Shown: positions 63,327-64,000 of the stretch, one piece after another
Numbering within the stretch: position 1 is the stretch's first letter
Layout of the letters: the number at the start of each line of letters is the position of its first letter
NCBI RefSeq assembly: GCF_900115045.1
Contig: NZ_FOVC01000007.1
Span: 113,001 to 177,000 of the forward strand
Direction: 5' to 3'
From: Izhakiella capsodis
Lineage (GTDB): Bacteria > Pseudomonadota > Gammaproteobacteria > Enterobacterales > Enterobacteriaceae
Length of the DNA stretch: 64,000 nucleotides
Program-made: the position numbers and the translations under genes
The notes under the pieces: generated by a model
Told to the model about the DNA's origin: nothing
Database searches by the model: none
Seen by the model: only the letters and a program-made list of their open reading frames with translations

Positions 63327-64000
63327 ATGGCGAAAGAGCAATTTCAACGTAACAAACTGCACGTAAACGTGGGTACCATCGGTCACGTTGACCACGGTAA
63401 AACCACTCTGACTGCTGCAATCACCACTGTTCTGTCTAAAAAGTTTGGCGGACAGGCTCGTGCGTTCGATCAGATCGATAACGCGCCGGAAGAAAAAGCA
63501 CGTGGTATTACCATTAACACGTCTCACGTTGAGTACGAAACCCCGACCCGTCACTATGCGCACGTTGACTGCCCGGGACACGCTGACTATGTGAAAAACA
63601 TGATCACCGGTGCTGCTCAGATGGACGGCGCGATCCTGGTTGTTGCGGCGACTGACGGCCCGATGCCGCAGACGCGTGAGCACATCCTGCTGGGTCGCCA
63701 GGTTGGCGTTCCTTACATCATCGTGTTCCTGAACAAGTGTGACATGGTTGATGATGAAGAGCTGCTGGAACTGGTTGAAATGGAAGTGCGTGAGCTGCTG
63801 TCAGCTTATGATTTCCCCGGAGACGACACGCCAATCGTACGCGGTTCTGCGCTGAAAGCGCTGGAAGGCGACGCAGCGTGGGAAGAGAAAATCATTGAGC
63901 TGGCGGGCTACCTGGATACCTACATCCCGGATCCGCAGCGTGCAATCGACCTGCCGTTCCTGCTGCCGATCGAAGACGTATTCTCTATCTCCGGCCGCGG
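63327..64000 (+). CDS. tuf: Elongation factor Tu, 5' part only
   Basis: The first 224 codons, open to the window edge, of a protein usually 394 residues long. Brings aminoacyl-tRNA to the ribosome. GHVDHGKTT, GITINTSHVEY, DCPGHADYV and NKCD are present. Its place behind fusA makes it the tufA copy of the str operon; domains II (mostly) and III are beyond the edge. Confidence 0.98.
   Translation, partial: MAKEQFQRNKLHVNVGTIGHVDHGKTTLTAAITTVLSKKFGGQARAFDQIDNAPEEKARGITINTSHVEYETPTRHYAHVDCPGHADYVKNMITGAAQMDGAILVVAATDGPMPQTREHILLGRQVGVPYIIVFLNKCDMVDDEELLELVEMEVRELLSAYDFPGDDTPIVRGSALKALEGDAAWEEKIIELAGYLDTYIPDPQRAIDLPFLLPIEDVFSISGR

Noticed and set aside
60112..64000. tRNA genes near tuf, as at the tufB locus
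   Set aside because: The gene follows fusA in the str operon (tufA position); no cloverleaf-like sequence seen in the spacers.
1..64000. CRISPR arrays, prophage, intact insertion sequences
   Set aside because: No regular direct repeats, no phage gene clusters and no complete transposase other than the fused, inactivated RAYT domain were seen.

Overview
This window is a chromosomal segment of a gammaproteobacterium of the order Enterobacterales. Most proteins match Escherichia coli K-12 orthologues almost residue for residue in length, and the gene order follows the E. coli tex-greB-ompR-envZ-pckA-hslOR-igaA-nudE-mrcA-hof-aroKB-damX-dam-rpe-gph-trpS ... tsgA-ppiA-pabA-argD-yhfK-crp-prkB-yheUT-yheS-kefGB-slyD-slyX-fkpA-yheO-tusDCB-rpsL-rpsG-fusA-tuf backbone. 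Losses relative to E. coli (yrfG, fic/yhfG, yhfA and the nirBDC-cysG block) and the sequence divergence suggest an Erwinia/Pantoea-like organism (Erwiniaceae); that placement is inference. No rRNA, tRNA, CRISPR array or intact insertion sequence was seen. The window opens inside tex (3' end missing) and closes inside tuf (3' end missing).

Region 1 (1-8332): between greB and tex, normally neighbours, sits an extra module of about 6.5 kb, all on the minus strand: a histidine/histamine antiporter (hdcT), a pyridoxal-phosphate histidine decarboxylase (hdc), a second and apparently catalytically complete histidyl-tRNA synthetase, and a 614-residue protein that joins a RAYT/IS200-type Y1 transposase domain to a complete HisRS-like module. 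Both halves of this fusion have lost key catalytic residues. This is the most unusual object in the window and could be a nucleic-acid-binding sensor of histidine or uncharged tRNA-His. The space before the second HisRS gene holds strong, mutually exclusive hairpins.

Region 2 (8333-41877): conserved backbone with osmoregulation (ompR-envZ), gluconeogenesis (pckA), heat shock (hslOR), Rcs control (igaA), peptidoglycan synthesis (mrcA), competence-like DNA uptake (hofMNOPQ), shikimate pathway (aroKB), cell division and Dam methylation (damX-dam), central metabolism (rpe, gph), trpS, a codA cytosine deaminase in the slot that holds the nitrite-reductase genes in E. coli, tsgA, ppiA, pabA, argD, yhfK, crp, prkB, yheU, yheT and a LysE-type exporter.

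Region 3 (42034-50811): a sugar-uptake block flanked by two wrecked taurine genes. A tauA pseudogene lies on the left and the 3' end of tauD on the right, both on the plus strand, as if a tau operon had been replaced in its middle. Between them are a LamB-like porin, a MalM-like periplasmic protein and the trehalose genes treC, treB and treR. The same perfect palindrome, GGGAACGTTCCC, occurs upstream of the porin and upstream of treB, which suggests one TreR regulon covering outer-membrane entry, phosphotransferase uptake and trehalose-6-phosphate hydrolysis. Other decayed fragments lie at 49934-51220.

Region 4 (51221-64000): conserved backbone again: ABC-F ATPase yheS, glutathione-gated K+ efflux kefGB, yheV, the PPIases slyD and fkpA, slyX, yheO with the tusDCB sulfur-relay genes, and the str operon (rpsL, rpsG, fusA, tuf).
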